From contig CAJNYU010001441.1 in assembly GCA_905331475.1 (NCBI GenBank), positions 248,001 to 312,000 of the forward strand: 64,000 bases of DNA, in the 5' to 3' direction. This stretch comes from Rotaria socialis (taxonomy: Eukaryota > Rotifera > Eurotatoria > Philodinida > Philodinidae). The notes below the pieces were generated by a model, which worked only from the letters and a program-made list of their open reading frames with translations, did not search any database and had not been told where the DNA came from. Positions 34,682 through 48,562 of this stretch are shown piece after piece. The position numbers and the translations under genes were made by a program. Every line of letters begins with the position of its first letter. Position 1 is the stretch's first letter.

Positions 34682-37600
34682 CTAGTTTTCATCATTTAAT
34701 GCCGGGATTGTATCCATTTCATTGTCTTGATGAAGTACGCTTCGAAAGAGAGCCGACTAAAAATAAAAAAATGATCACGTATATATACAGTAGACTAATC
34801 TTGAGTCAGATTCAGTCATAGATTGGCTTAAGACATGTAGATCGAAAAATAAATTCTATAGTATAACATACTTTGTTCAAATCATCTCCCGACGCATCAG
34901 CAGGTTCTAAAACATAACAATGAAATATTTTGAAACTAAGAATTCGAAATAGGATTAAATAAATAAATTATAAAAGTTGTTAACGTTAAAGTAGCGTGTA
35001 ACGTTTACGCTTTTATGCTTGCGAGAACATTTATTCTTGACTTGCTCGAGCTATCGAATTTCTAGTCTTTACAGAATAACGTTTGTTGGGTTTACGATGA
35101 ATCCTCCTCTTTGTTGAAATTTCTGCAAATAGTCACAAACGAGAAATAAAAATTGACCGTCATTACCTTGAATTTTTTCTGTTGTATTTGTATTTGCTGG
35201 AATATCAATTGATTTTTTTGATGATGTTTGTTCAGTTGTATTTGTAATCTGTGGTTGAATTTTTTGAAAAAGTGTTGGTTTATTTGGATCATAAACATCT
35301 TCATCATCGTCATCATCAAGATTTTCAATTGTTGAACTTTCAATATTTGGATCATGTCGAAATGATGTACCCGATATTTGATGTTGTCGCGATGGAATAT
35401 ATTCTGTTGTCAAAGTTTTTTCAGTTAGAATTGGTTGATTCAATGAATTTTCTGTTAAATTTTCATCAGTAACACGTTCATCAGGTGCACAAATCGATGG
35501 TTGTTGTGGATCATACGGTAAATCACGTTCTGGATCATAACGAGATAATTCTTCTTGCTGTAAAATAAAAACACATTTCAATAGAAGATTGATTTCACAA
35601 TGAATTCTTTTATCTTACACGTTTTTGTTCTTGATAGTCAAGTAATTTTTGAGTATAAAACTTATAAACAAAATCAGCTATCTGTGGCATATTTTCCATC
35701 ACAGTTGCTTGATGTACGATAGATTGATCACGCTTTTCCTGCAGAGAAAAAGACTTAATTTATCATCAATTTCTTTTTAACAAACCTCTCGTGTACTGGG
35801 ATATATTTCATTGGGTAATAAATATAATTTAGTTGGACGTTTTGTTAATATATTAAAAGCTGGCGTTAATTCAAAACAGCTAAAATTAATGAACCATGGA
35901 TTATTTTTCTATCAAGATTTAATTATGAAATTACCTTTCAAATAAGCTAACTCTGCCAAAAATATATAAACCAAGACGTGCGCGAGACATTGCAACAACC
36001 AATCGGCGCACATCACTGGAATTAAAACAAAAATTTTAATGAACAAAACAAAGAGCCTTTATTCTTTTTTTTACCGCAAATGACCAATTGCATTCGTACG
36101 AACCAGTGAAAGAAGAATATAATCATTTTGTTGACCTTGATATTTATCGACTGTTGTTACCTAATTCATATTTTATTTAAAAAGAAAAGAAATAAAAGCT
36201 GCTTTTACTCATTTATCAATTGTCTTTACTTTCATTGGAAATCCAAGAAGAGGATTTTTAGCACAACGTTTATTGAGTACATCACGAATAAGAAATTTTT
36301 GTCCATTATAGGTTGTTAAAATAGATATTTTTTGAGCTGGATAACCAAGTAAACGCATATACATATAAACAGCAACAATATATTCAGCTTCAGCCAGATT
36401 CTAGAAAACAAAATTTAAAAGTTCTATTGATACGAGTTCGTTTATTATTAATTCTAACACGACCGGCTGATACAATGATCAAACTTCTATTTTGAAATAA
36501 TTCATATTTTTACAGAAACAAGATTCTCGAAAATACTATTGAAGACAAGTAGGTTATGAGGAGTATCTTTCCATGCATTCGATTAGTTTATTTGAAATAT
36601 TTTCTGAATATTCATCTATGTTTTTAGAGATAGATTTGATTGAAAACTCTTTCTTTATATGTTTTCTATAAAAATATATTATACTAAACGAATAGTATGG
36701 TATGGTCATAATTCTGCCTAGGATTTCTATATAGAAGAGTTCGTTTACTTTTTTTCTAGTCTCACTTGTGCTTTAATATGGACAAAATATTATTTTCAAT
36801 GACAATTCACTCTCGGATATTTTCATTTGTAAGATAAAAATTATAATGAAAATTGGTATAACTAATAGACTTTTGTAATATTAACGTTGATATTTGAATC
36901 GCATTTAAATAATTTGTTTCGATAATCAAGCTTTGATTCATCTAATGGACGATTGGTAGTCGTTTAGAGATGATTTCTTTTGAATTATACTTTCTAAGAT
37001 AACTTCTTTCAAAGTATAGAATAGGTTATTTCAAACTTTAATTTCATTTTTGATAGTATTTTTTCTGCCAGAAACACAGTGACGTGAACTAAATCTGGTC
37101 CCACACGATTCTATTGATTATCCTACTATAATGAGGTTCATAGTCAATAGTGAAAAGTCACTATCTGAAGTTTACTTTTCATCTCTTGCTATTCGATCTG
37201 AGCTTTGCTAAAGTCTATGAATAATCGATTTCAAAAAGTGGTTTTTCTTACTTGATAGAAATATGGAATTGGTTCTGATTCGCCAACATCATTAAAATTT
37301 TCTACATTAATTAATTGATAATCATAAACAAAACCAGCATTTGTAGTTTTGAATTCCCTTTGTTGTAAAACATGCTCCAAATTCCCCAGATTCTTATATC
37401 GCCAATTATATAACGAACAAATAGATGCACGTGCACGACCTTGTGCATCTAAATCAATAGTTGGTACACCAAGACGAACTAAACGTGTAAATAAAGCTTG
37501 TTCCATATTTGAATATTTTTGAAAGGCCATATTTTTTATAACTGGTGGTAATTGATGATGATCACCAATCATAATACAACGTTTTAATCGATTTCGTCCT

Positions 37601-40600
37601 TGTTGATCCGATGTTTGTAATAATAATGGTATAAATGTTTCTATTTCTAGTATTTGTGCTGCTTCTTCCATTAATATATTATCATACTAAAAGTAAAATA
37701 AAGTAGAGTTTGATTTTTTTCTCTATTTTATTACCTTAAATCCACATTGAACAAGATCATGTCGTTTTAATGCTGCATGTGTACAAGTCATGGCAATAAT
37801 TTTAGCTTCACGTACTAATAAATATTTTGCACGATCAGATCCATTACGCATTAATTCAAAAGCACGAAATTCTTCTAATTGTGTAAATATTTGTTGAATA
37901 TAACGAAAACAACCTTGAGCGATCTCTAAATTATTCTCAAATGTTTGTTGATTATCAAATAAATCATGATTTAAATCCGAAAAAAATTCTTTAAATGGAA
38001 ATGACGTTGTTAACACTTCTAAATTATTATTCGATTGATTAATTTTACTTAAATATTCTTCCCAACGTGATAACACATTATACAAATAAAAATGTGCAGC
38101 TGTTTCACATGTATAGGATAAATCACCTTCAACATTCAAGCTTTTTTGTAAGCGTCCAACTTGCTCGAGTAATTCTAAACGTTTTTTTAATATATAATTA
38201 ACACGTCCATAACGACTAAAATCTTTATCAGTTTCAAGTTCTTCTTCACCATGACCAAGACGAAGTAAATGTCTTTCATCAACATCAAGTGCCATAATCT
38301 TTTCAAATAATTGATTCAATGCTTGATTGGAATGTGTTACAATTAATGTACGTTGATCAGGATAATTATGATAAATATTGGATATAATTTGTACAGCAAC
38401 ATCAGTTTTACCTGTACCTGGTGGGCCAACAATAAGAGTAAGACCGGGCTGCATACCGGCTTTAATACCTTCTATTTGAGTTGGAGTAAAACGAACTGTA
38501 TTTTGACGTGGTTGACTAAATGGATATGGACCACGATTGGGAATTTTATATGGTTCTAAAATAATTAATTTTTCTCCAGCATGTTCACCTTTGCTTCGTA
38601 AATCACAGAATGTTAATCTAAACGAAATAGAATATTAGTATTGTTTTTTCCCTCATTAATTTCTCTTTATTATAATATATTTTGAAGTCCATGACTAGCC
38701 ATTTTGAAATTCAAACAAAACAATGGTAAAGAATTTATTGGCAACAGTATCTTTAACAGCTGGCTTATAAAGTTGGAAACTTTCGAAGTTCAAAAATCTA
38801 TACTTGATTGTACCATAAAGAGCAAGAGGGAAAAGGCAGATTTTGTACTCCCAGGATTTTCATCAGATTCCTGGGATCCCCATGGAACTTCTTTGGAATC
38901 GGGATCTTGGAGATCCACTTTTCCCTCTTGACTCAGTCTCTGGCGATAACATTTACTAGCTATATTAGTATCGCAAATTTATCAGACTGAATAGACATAT
39001 ACTTATTCTAAGCGCTAGGACAATCTCTCTTTGAACAGATTTTTAATGATTTCGGAACATTAGTTTGATTTAATGAAAATAAATCATATATACTTGAATG
39101 GTGGTACGTGTTTTGATCGATCATCTTCAGTTGCACGAATTTTATAATCAGGAAAACTGGCTCTTAGATGTTTGACATCAATAAATGTATCATTCCAATC
39201 TAATATTGGAATCTTATTTTTCATACTGAAAAACAAACGAAAAAAGAAATTTCAAGCTTTTTTATGTGATGTTTGTTTGTTTACTTAGAATACTGAGCCG
39301 ATGCTGGATCACCATAACCTAATATTAAATCTTGTAACCAATCAGGTACAACGGCATTTGTATTCATTAAATCACGTATAGTTTCTAGAACGGCTTTAAA
39401 ATTATTTTCTTTTGGTTTTCTTCTCATCAATATATTAAATGTATCATAAACATCTTCTGTTCCATTTAATGTAGCTTGAATATCAGTTTGATATTGATTT
39501 GGATCAAGCCATACACGCCATGTACGTGTATCGCCAGATAGCATTGGTTTTTCATCAACACCTGAATAAAAAATAAATATTTTATTATAATATAAATAGA
39601 GATTGAATACGGTTTAGCTCTTTACCTTCTTCAATAACTCGTCCATCAATATTTAACATTCCTTCAATTTCACAGCCTCGTACATAAGTGAGACCAACTT
39701 GTGAAATAAATGGTTGTCGATAATCATAAGTTGTTCCAGCTTTTGTTGATGATTTACAGGTAATGAGAAAACAAATATCATGTTTTCTTAAATTTTCCCA
39801 TTCTTTTTTTATATCTCCACGCGTATTAAGCACGAGTGTAACATCAGCTCGCACACGACTTGGATGAGATTCACCAATATTTGCTTTAGCAACTTCAACA
39901 ATAGTAAAATTTGTTATTGGTTGAGCCATACGTGACCAACCACCAAATATACATTGTTGTTGAGGTTGTTCATCTTTATCATTTGTTATTGTTGCATCAT
40001 TTTGCCATGGTTTCATACGACTTACAGAATCTTCAATATCTTGACGAATTTCATAAGTTGATTCAAGACGAAATAAATGAAAATTCCGTAAAAGATAATC
40101 ATGCAAGGTTAGAAATTGTAAATTTAACTTTGGTAATGCTAAACAGGTTTCACCATTATAAAATTCTGTTGGAACAATATCTTCATCCCATATTGTTTCT
40201 TCTGTTGGATATAATGGTAAAGTATTAATTAACTAGAACAATAAAGTAAACAATAGATGAAAATAATATTTTATTCAAGACTAACAAAATCAGTTGTTTT
40301 CTTCAAACAAGGCACTATGCTCGTTTTGCTGAAGAAATCTAAAGACTAATTCTGAATCCGTAGAAGTTTTACTGAATATTAAATTAAAGTTTATGCTTAG
40401 ATAATAATAGTACTATTATAGTATCTAGATATAATCTATGATTCGTGTTTATTTTTTGTGTGAACACATCATATGATTAAATCAGTAGGTTTATCTATTA
40501 CTTATTACATATTTTTCTTGTTAGTTCATATGTCCCATTTCAAGAAAAAATTAAAATAAATATTTTTGTTTTTCGAACAGTGAAAAACAGACTGGTATAT

Positions 40601-42734
40601 GTTAAAATTTTCCTAAGTCGAGTGTAAAATTTTCATTATGGTATTCTCTCGTAAGAAAACTTCAGTTTTTCTAAATTCTATGTCGATGATCAATTGTCTT
40701 ATAATCTATTGAACAGATTGTTTTAAATGATCTTACTTGTAAATGACTTTGCATTCGTTCATGTATTGATATAAGTACTTCAATTAAAAGTTCTCTATTA
40801 TCAATTTGAATCGGTGGTTGAAGTGATGCTGCAATAGAGTTTAATTGACTATCACTTAATTTATCAAATTCTTCATTTAATATTTCACGTTTGTCAATTA
40901 ATTGAATGTTTTGTAATGGAAATGTTGGCATTTCATCTCGAAAATGTTTAAATACAGCACTCTGTAATTGTAATACTTTTTCGTAATGTTTTTCCATCAT
41001 TTCATTTTGTGATAATGTCTCACCAGTTGTATCATTGATTTCAAAACTTGAATAAAATTTAAGATTACATAACATTTTATGAAATAAATTTGTGGTTTTT
41101 GTTGTTGCTCGTTCTTCGCCATTTTGAGCTGGATTTTTTTTTTTCATTGATGTTTCAACAACATCAGTTTCCATATTTTCATTACTTTTTGTTAATGATT
41201 TAATGAATGGTGATAGAAAACAACGCTTAACAAAATTCATATCATCAAGTACAACATTAAAAAATCGACGTGTTGGTAATTGAACAATAATATCCGTGAA
41301 TAATTCAAGAAAACGTTCAGCATAAATAACTGTTTCAATGGAATATTGATCATTGCTATTCATTGATTGAATATTTTCAATCAAATTAAGAAAATTTTCA
41401 GCTAACTTTCGTAAAAATGTTCGTTCAAACAGTGTTGTTTGAAGTTCTTCATTTTCTAATTTTTCATCCTTTTTACAAATTAATTTCCAAAGTTTTCGAA
41501 ATTTTGGTGTTTGATCTAATTCATATTCTCGTCTTTCCTACATAATGAATAATTCAAAATATCGAATAGGCTCCTTTTTTTACTTCTCGAAACAATAAAA
41601 CTTACTGAAGTCAAATTAGTCCATATGGTTAAGCCAACTATCTTTTGTATTTGAGATCGAATGACTTCCAATTCCTACAGAAAAAAAACAAAAGTAATTT
41701 GATTTAGTAAGTCAAAAATAATCTTTGCTTTCCATTAGATTTGAGTGTGGCCCAGCGTTGGTGAGCTTACACAAAAAATTCGTACCATCATGCTTAAAAA
41801 GGATTGTTCTGGGATGATTTTTACGGACATCGAATTGTACATGGATATGAATTTTCAATTTGAACGATTAGTTAAGGACATTTTTTTACAGACGAAATTA
41901 TTCGATATTATTATAGCAACAAAACACTATTTAACTTGAAACGTGATCTTAGATATAATAAAAATTCGCCTATAAGTTTATAAAACTTTGATGGTTTAAC
42001 TTTAGATTGTTGTCATTTTTACTATGTGTATCTTAATATCAATTGACGAATATTTTTTTTATATACTTACAAGACTGTTAAAACAATGATCAAGAAACAT
42101 AATTAAAATAGTTTGTTCTCGTATCGATAATTCATCGCCTTCCAAAGATAAATGCATAACACGAGCAAAGAATCGACCAAAATGTTCTGGATGAACATTA
42201 ATTGCCTAAATCAATCAATCCAATATAGAGCTAAAACAGTCTCTATTATTGATACATACATCCCATGGTTGTACACGTTCCCGAAATTTTTCATTGACCA
42301 TAACACAAACAGACATCACATGATAAGGTGAACACTGATAAAACAAAATTCCTTTTGAACTTCTAGTTAAAACAAAATAGAAATTTACTTGATCTGGATT
42401 TAAATTTGGCCATAGAAAATTTTCTAAATATTGGCTGAATTCCAATAGAACGATTCGACGAAGGTTGAAGCTTAAACAAAGAAAAGAATTTTTAATCGAA
42501 ACTAATACTTATCATTTCTTACTTGGTACCCAATAATTCTTTGATGTAAATTTCATCAACCACTAATCGATCATATGCACGTCTTTGTAATGTATATGAT
42601 GCCCAATATTGTTCCGAAAGCTAGAAAGAATTAAATAGATTACGAGTTTCATCTTTCGCTTTCTCACTTACAAGTGTAATACGATCTTTGTTAATCTGTT
42701 CAACGGTTGGTGCTGCATTTTGACCACGAGGCAT
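34682..42734 (-). CDS. AQR: RNA helicase Aquarius (intron-binding protein 160)
   Basis: Aquarius is a superfamily 1 (Upf1-like) helicase that binds introns upstream of the branch site in the activated spliceosome, within the XAB2/SYF1 complex (established knowledge). The ATG at 42734 begins [22 protein letters not shown]-type repeats follow ([50 protein letters not shown]). Next come the stalk and beta domains, nearly identical to the human protein ([40 protein letters not shown]). The helicase core has Walker [40 protein letters not shown], Walker [74 protein letters not shown]. The C-terminal tail is acidic and disordered and ends at 34682. No damage is seen. Confidence 0.96.
36401..37251 (-). 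other. Long AQR intron (851 bp)
   Basis: Donor CAA|GTAAG and acceptor TTTTCTAG|AATCTGGC flank it. It lies between the exon ending PYFYQ and that starting [12 protein letters not shown]-rich and without visible elements. Confidence 0.6.
38823..38930. mobile_element. Small GC-richer MITE-like element in AQR intron
   Basis: A 13-bp inverted repeat (CAAGAGGGAAAAG at the left, its complement at the right) bounds 108 bp that are markedly GC-richer than the surrounding intron and include further small palindromes (gggatccccatgg). No clear target-site duplication is seen, so the identification as a mobile element is tentative. Confidence 0.4.
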
Positions 42735-43042
42735 GATCTGAAAAATATCTACGCACATATAAGAAAACAAATCAAGCGTCTTCTTTCTTTTTATTGAGAT
42801 AAATAAATAGGATTTTTTAGATAAACGAGCTAAGAAAGAAAAGAACATAACAATGAGAGAATAAGAATGCTCGCTATTTCAGTACAGAAGAAAAAAGCAC
42901 ACACTTCATGTCACTAACACAATAGAGATGATAAAAATGAATAACGGAAAAAAGAGAACACAAGCACATGTATATTTATTTATTTATGTATCTATTGAAA
43001 ATTCAGTGGTGGATAAAAACGAAAAACTTTTTCGTTTTGTTT
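42735..43042. other. Short gap between AQR and SEC24
   Basis: Only 308 bp separate the AQR start codon from the SEC24 stop codon, both on the minus strand. The AQR promoter and the SEC24 3' end must share it. TTTATT copies near 42974 are candidate minus-strand AATAAA signals. Confidence 0.5.
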
Positions 43043-46000
43043 TCATTGAAGAATATTTCGAATTTCACGATGTAAATGGTAGAGAAAATCAACATATGAT
43101 GCACCACCTGTGAAACCTTTATCTTCGATGAGATAATTTTTGAAAAATGGTTCAACTGAATCACGCTGTTGAATGACAAAAGACTTTAAGAAAATAATGA
43201 TAAGAATTACGATTAATAATTAGAAAAGATGATAAAGTTTTTCTCATTACTTTCATATATGAATTGCGTTCATTACGAATTAAATTTAATAGTGCTCGAA
43301 CATTTCTTGATATTGGATTATCAAGATCAACAATGCGACACTAAAATTGAAAAAAAGCAGCATTTAACAATAAGAAAGTAAACTCATATAAATACTTTTT
43401 CAGCTTGTATATGTGACGATGTTTGAATACCAAATAATGATTGTACGAATGTTGAACTGAGTTGACTTCCAAGCCAAATGTACATCACAAGACCATTCTC
43501 TAAAACAAATAACGAGTACAATCTAGTCTTAATGATAAAATAGAACGCTTAGAAATCGAGTTCATAGTAATTATACGAAAACAACGATTGCTTGATGGCA
43601 AGTCGAATTTGCTGACAGATTCAGTAGAGATAAAGGTCTTTTTGTCGAAATATTCTTTGGTCAAATTAACTCTATATTTCAAAGGACAGCGACCTTTGAT
43701 AATCTCTTCTTTCGAGTCAGCAATTATTGTAAGAAGCACTATCTGTGATAGTAAACGAGCTTGTTGTCTCGTTACTAGTAAATAAAAAGTGTCGTTTCTT
43801 ACTATGGCTACCCACATTCAGCTCGGAACAAGTATATTCTCACAATCTAATTCATATAGAAACGTAAACAAATGATAAAATGTTAACTAGTTTTTAACAA
43901 AGATAATACTATGCAATCAACGTCAATTATAAGTATGAAAAAACTCGAGTCTCTTTTCCAATTAAATATTTGGATATTTTCGTATCTGCAGTGAAGATCA
44001 AATTCACAGTAGCTGATATCTAAAATAAATAATTTCTTTTTTCTATAATTGTATTTCGTACCAATAACATAAGCTCCTGTTTCTGAGAAGCGATCATATG
44101 AACATCGGATCATTGGTGGTGGTATTTTGTCTTCTTCCAAATTATGCTGAATAGAAAGAAAAGACGCATTTTACATAATACTAAAAAAATAACTTTTGTA
44201 ATGATTTTTTTTACACACCAGAGCAAAAACCCTTGGATACAGATATGCGAATGTTCCTTTAATATTCATAGACATTAATCGATGCATTTGTAAAGTTCGA
44301 TCGTCAGTTGTTACCGTTTGAGCTTAAGTTTTAGACAAAACAAAAAATAGAACTTGTATTTCTATGGAAAACTTCAAAGCATACTTCCAGTCAAACCATC
44401 ACACTTAATCAACGATGTAACATAAACTGGTAATAATTTTAATGTTTCAGGTAAAATCAATTGTCCAGCTGTTGTTGATTGTGCACAATTTTTTCGATAA
44501 CATGCTAACATATTTGCTGATTGTGTAATTATACTATCTCGTATGCTCTTTGGAGTTGACACTGCTATTGAACGTACCGCTAAAATTTAAAGAAGAATGA
44601 ATTCATAGTGAAGTTTACTTTGAAAAACAAATTATCGGTTTTCTACTAACCAACTTTTGTTATATAATTCATAATTGTATCAAGATCACAAGCTGGATAA
44701 AGGGATGTATATGACGATGTAACTGTCAAAGCTAATGTTAATATACGTAAACGACGTTGACCCGATATACTTGTATAAAGTAAAGCAGCCTATTTGAAAT
44801 GGATGAAAGAAAATGAAAAAGAAAAATTCTGATTTACTTGAATATAAGTATTGCTTTCAACAGGTAATTTATCATCATGTTTTAATTCTACACAAACTGA
44901 TTTATCCGAATCAATTGTACCAAAGATCATTTCAGTTGCATTTGTCATATAAAAATTGCCCAGAAAATCAATTGGTCGAATGCCTAAATCATAAATACAA
45001 TATAGATTTTGAGTATTTGAAAGTTCGTTCGATGATCATGTGAAGTTCAACTTTAAAAGAATTAAAAAAGAACAACAAGAAATGTACCTGCACTAGTTCT
45101 CACACGCATTAAAGCATCAAAAGCAGTGGCTCGTTGAAAATTCCTTTTCAAATCATCTAATAATCTTTCACCATCATTTTCAATCTATAAATTAAAATTC
45201 ATTCATAATTAATAAAAAAAAATAGAAATAAAAATTTTACTGAAAAATAGTTAAATTTATAAGTTTGTCCACCAGATACACGACACACTTCACTAATAGT
45301 CGCCAAATCTATATAATTATTTGGAAAAACAAATAGATCTACAGCACAGCCGTGTTGTGCGCATTCTTCACCAAGTTTTGTAAAAATATTATTAGCTGGT
45401 GCAAGAAGTGTCTAGAATTATTTAAAAACATTCTAGAAAATACATTTTCATGTACGCAAACTAACTTTTTCTTTATCAGTTCCAAGTAGTTTTTTATCAT
45501 CTCGATTTGACAATTTTCCTGGTGCAACAGCTATGGGCAATGTTGTCGAAAAAACATAAATTTTACCCGAACAATTGGCTTCCTATTAGGTGAATTATAT
45601 AGAACAGTTTTAGAAAGTTGAAATAAAGAATTTTTACTTTGAAAGCTTGAATACCAGATTGAATAACTGGTGCTAAAATTGTTTCTGTTTCTTGTGTGTT
45701 TGCAAATGATTGAGGAATTTGATCAAGTAAACTTTAATGTTGAGAAAAACAACGAGAAATTACTATTTTTTCTGTCTCAAATTGATTTACCTATTTATGA
45801 CCGAACGTGATTCGAGTGGTGAACCAAGAAAACCATCTAGTAATGGAACAAATATATCTTCAAGATCAGAAACAATCATCATTTGTGGTTGTCCAAGTGT
45901 ATTCTAATTACGAAAAATTAAAAATATATTTTAGATTGGAACCAAAGAAAACGAAATTATCTCATCTAACTAAATAACATTTTACATGCACAGGAATCGA

Positions 46001-48562
46001 TATACGTAGATGAGAAAATGATTAGAAATATAAAGCATTAAACAACGCTAAGATAGATAATACATGCGTAACTTATTATATCTTTATGTCAACGAAAAAC
46101 AAATGATTCTACTTGCCCCCTAGAAGAATGATATTTTTGTCAAAGAAAAGCTTTACATGGAAAAGTTGTAATATATTACTTTAATATTATAGAAATGTAT
46201 TTGTTTATCAAATGTTGCAAAGCCAACACGCACATTAGACGTTTCAGTATCTTTATCTCTATAAAAAATGAGAATGTTTTCAAAGAAAAAATGTCAATCA
46301 ACACACCTTGGTAAATAATTAAGAAGTTCATTTTTTAATATGTGGCAAATATATTCAACTAGGCCACTACGAACACTATTGTATGATACATCAATCATAA
46401 ATATAAATGCTGGTGGTTCAGGCCATTTTTCATCCTAGAAAAAACAAATTACAGTAAAAAGAGAGGGTTTCATTATGAACTATGACAGATATAACAAGTG
46501 GAAAAAAGAATGCAAATTCAGAAGATCTGTGGACAACACAAATTAAAATTTCAACTATGCTCAGAAAAACTTTAATTCAAGATAATGTCTTTTCAAGATT
46601 GATCACAAATCTCGAGACACACTTAGATAATTATCAAACAAAGTCTAGAGTAGCTGAATGGCTTCTGAAATGGAAGAACTGCGTCAGTGTTTGATTTACA
46701 TCGAAAAATGCAATAAATAAAATAAGATTATATTATATTATATTCTTCATGTGGGCTGACATCGAACATTTCAATAGATAGAATGCTTGATTTAGTAAAT
46801 TAGTACTGTAGATATTATGATAACATAAAAAATTAGCATACTTTACAGTATTGTTTTGTTGCCAATACTTCATATGAACCAAGGCAAAGTTCTGGTCGTT
46901 GATACCAATCCATACGGCGGCCACTATGATCAAGATGATTAAAGTATTCAGGTGGCACTGTTGTATCAGTAATAGGAGAAAATGAATTTTCTCGTAAAGA
47001 AAAATTTTCTATCATACCATCAGTGGCAGCTTCACAGAAGCAGCAAATAAAACGTTTGCCACCATCAATAAATTGCATAAATGAACACATATACGCTTTA
47101 CAACGATGACATCGGATAGGACCTATTTCACCAAAATTCGCAACGGGAGGTTCGAACTAAAAAGAAATCCTTTTTATATGCAAAATTTATTTACTCAAGA
47201 TATTGAAATCACTTCATCTGATCGCAGATTTGCTAGTGGGCTAATAGCAAGAGCAATTGGTATATGTGATTGTTTAATCATATCAGTTGCATATGGTATA
47301 GTATAGGTGGTTGAACGAATATAACGAGGATTACAACTACCTTGATCTTGACATACAAAATCTGTTGCTGCTAACGGAGGGATTGAACCAGGTGCATTAG
47401 TTATAAATAGTTCCTGAATTTTTTCTTGACTTTGTTCAAGAACTTGAACCTAAGAAATGTTTTGTTAAAATTAGACGTTCTAATTCAGCTTGAATCAAAA
47501 TAAACTCAACATACTACATTAGGTACCATATCCGGATCGATCCGTTGTGATTGATATGTCTGTTGCGTCGGTCCACTCGATGGTGGTTGACCAGGATATG
47601 TATTTGGTCCGCTAGGTGGTTGTTGACCTGAGTATGAACTTGATCCACTCGATAGTGGCTGGGCAGGATGTGTATTTGGTCCACTAGGTGGTGGTTGACC
47701 TGAATATGCATTTGGTCCATTCAATTGACTACCAGATTTCGTTGGCGCAGTATAAAAATTTGGCTGATTAGGATAATGAAGTGGTAGCGGTTGTTGGGAA
47801 TAACTGGTTGCTGGTGGGGATTGACTAATTGGAGCGAATGATGATGAAGGAGCATTATTGTAAGGAGGTTGACTACCAAGATATTGATATTGTGGTACAC
47901 AACTCATACTTGCTGATGATTGATTCGGAAAAGGAGGTGGTTGTTGCTGTGGTTGTGGAAATTGAGCGTTGGAGAATGTCGGGGGTGCACCAAATTGATT
48001 GGATGTAATGGTCCCCTGTTGCATAAAGGTTTGATCTGAAATATAGACATAGATACACGTATATATGTGAGTAAGATGTTATTTAAACAAACATACTTAT
48101 TTCAGTAGGCATTATTGATGCTTGACTTTGATATTGTTGTTGATTTCCTGTTGGCGTAAGGGAATGCGTTGGTGGCTGTAAAGAAAAGGGTCCTACTGAT
48201 GGTTGTTGCATGCCAGAAAGATTTGGTTGTTGTGTAGAGAATTGTGCTTGTAGGGACTGTTGAGGACCCGTATAATTGAGTGATGGTGAAGGAAATTGGG
48301 ATGACGAAGGTTGTTGATTGCTTGTATGATGCTGTGGATGTGATTGAATTTGATGATTTGATGACACTGGTGCTTGATAATGTTGACTACCGGAAAAATT
48401 CGGTGGTAAAATAGGAGGCTGTTGTTGATTGACTGGAAAATTAGGTGGCACAGTAGGCGACTGAAATTGATTTGGATACATTGGATACGGTGCTTGTGGC
48501 TGTTGTTGCATTGATTGAGAAGGAGGACCAGAATTAAAACTTGGACGTGGCCCAGCAAGCAT
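43043..48562 (-). CDS. SEC24C: COPII coat protein SEC24 (C/D type)
   Basis: SEC24 pairs with SEC23 in the inner COPII coat and selects cargo for export from the ER (established knowledge). The ATG at 48562 ([16 protein letters not shown]) opens a ~320-residue Pro/Gln/Ser-rich disordered region. Then come [24 protein letters not shown] and the zinc finger [20 protein letters not shown] with [11 protein letters not shown]. The trunk follows ([42 protein letters not shown]), then the beta-sandwich, helical part ([40 protein letters not shown]) and gelsolin-like domain, ending [20 protein letters not shown]. Order and motifs match vertebrate SEC24C/D better than A/B; C versus D is not resolved. 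Introns are mostly 50-60 bp. Confidence 0.93.
47560..47720 (-). repeat. Repeated Pro/Gly/Ser/Gln motif coding repeat in SEC24
   Basis: The disordered N-terminus contains about five imperfect copies of a 12-14 residue motif ([15 protein letters not shown] type). The DNA repeats with the same period (about 40 bp). This looks like local coding tandem duplication. Confidence 0.6.

Noticed and set aside
47140-47165. Second B-box-like motif (ggttcgaacta)
   Set aside because: It falls in SEC24 coding sequence and no tRNA fold is possible.
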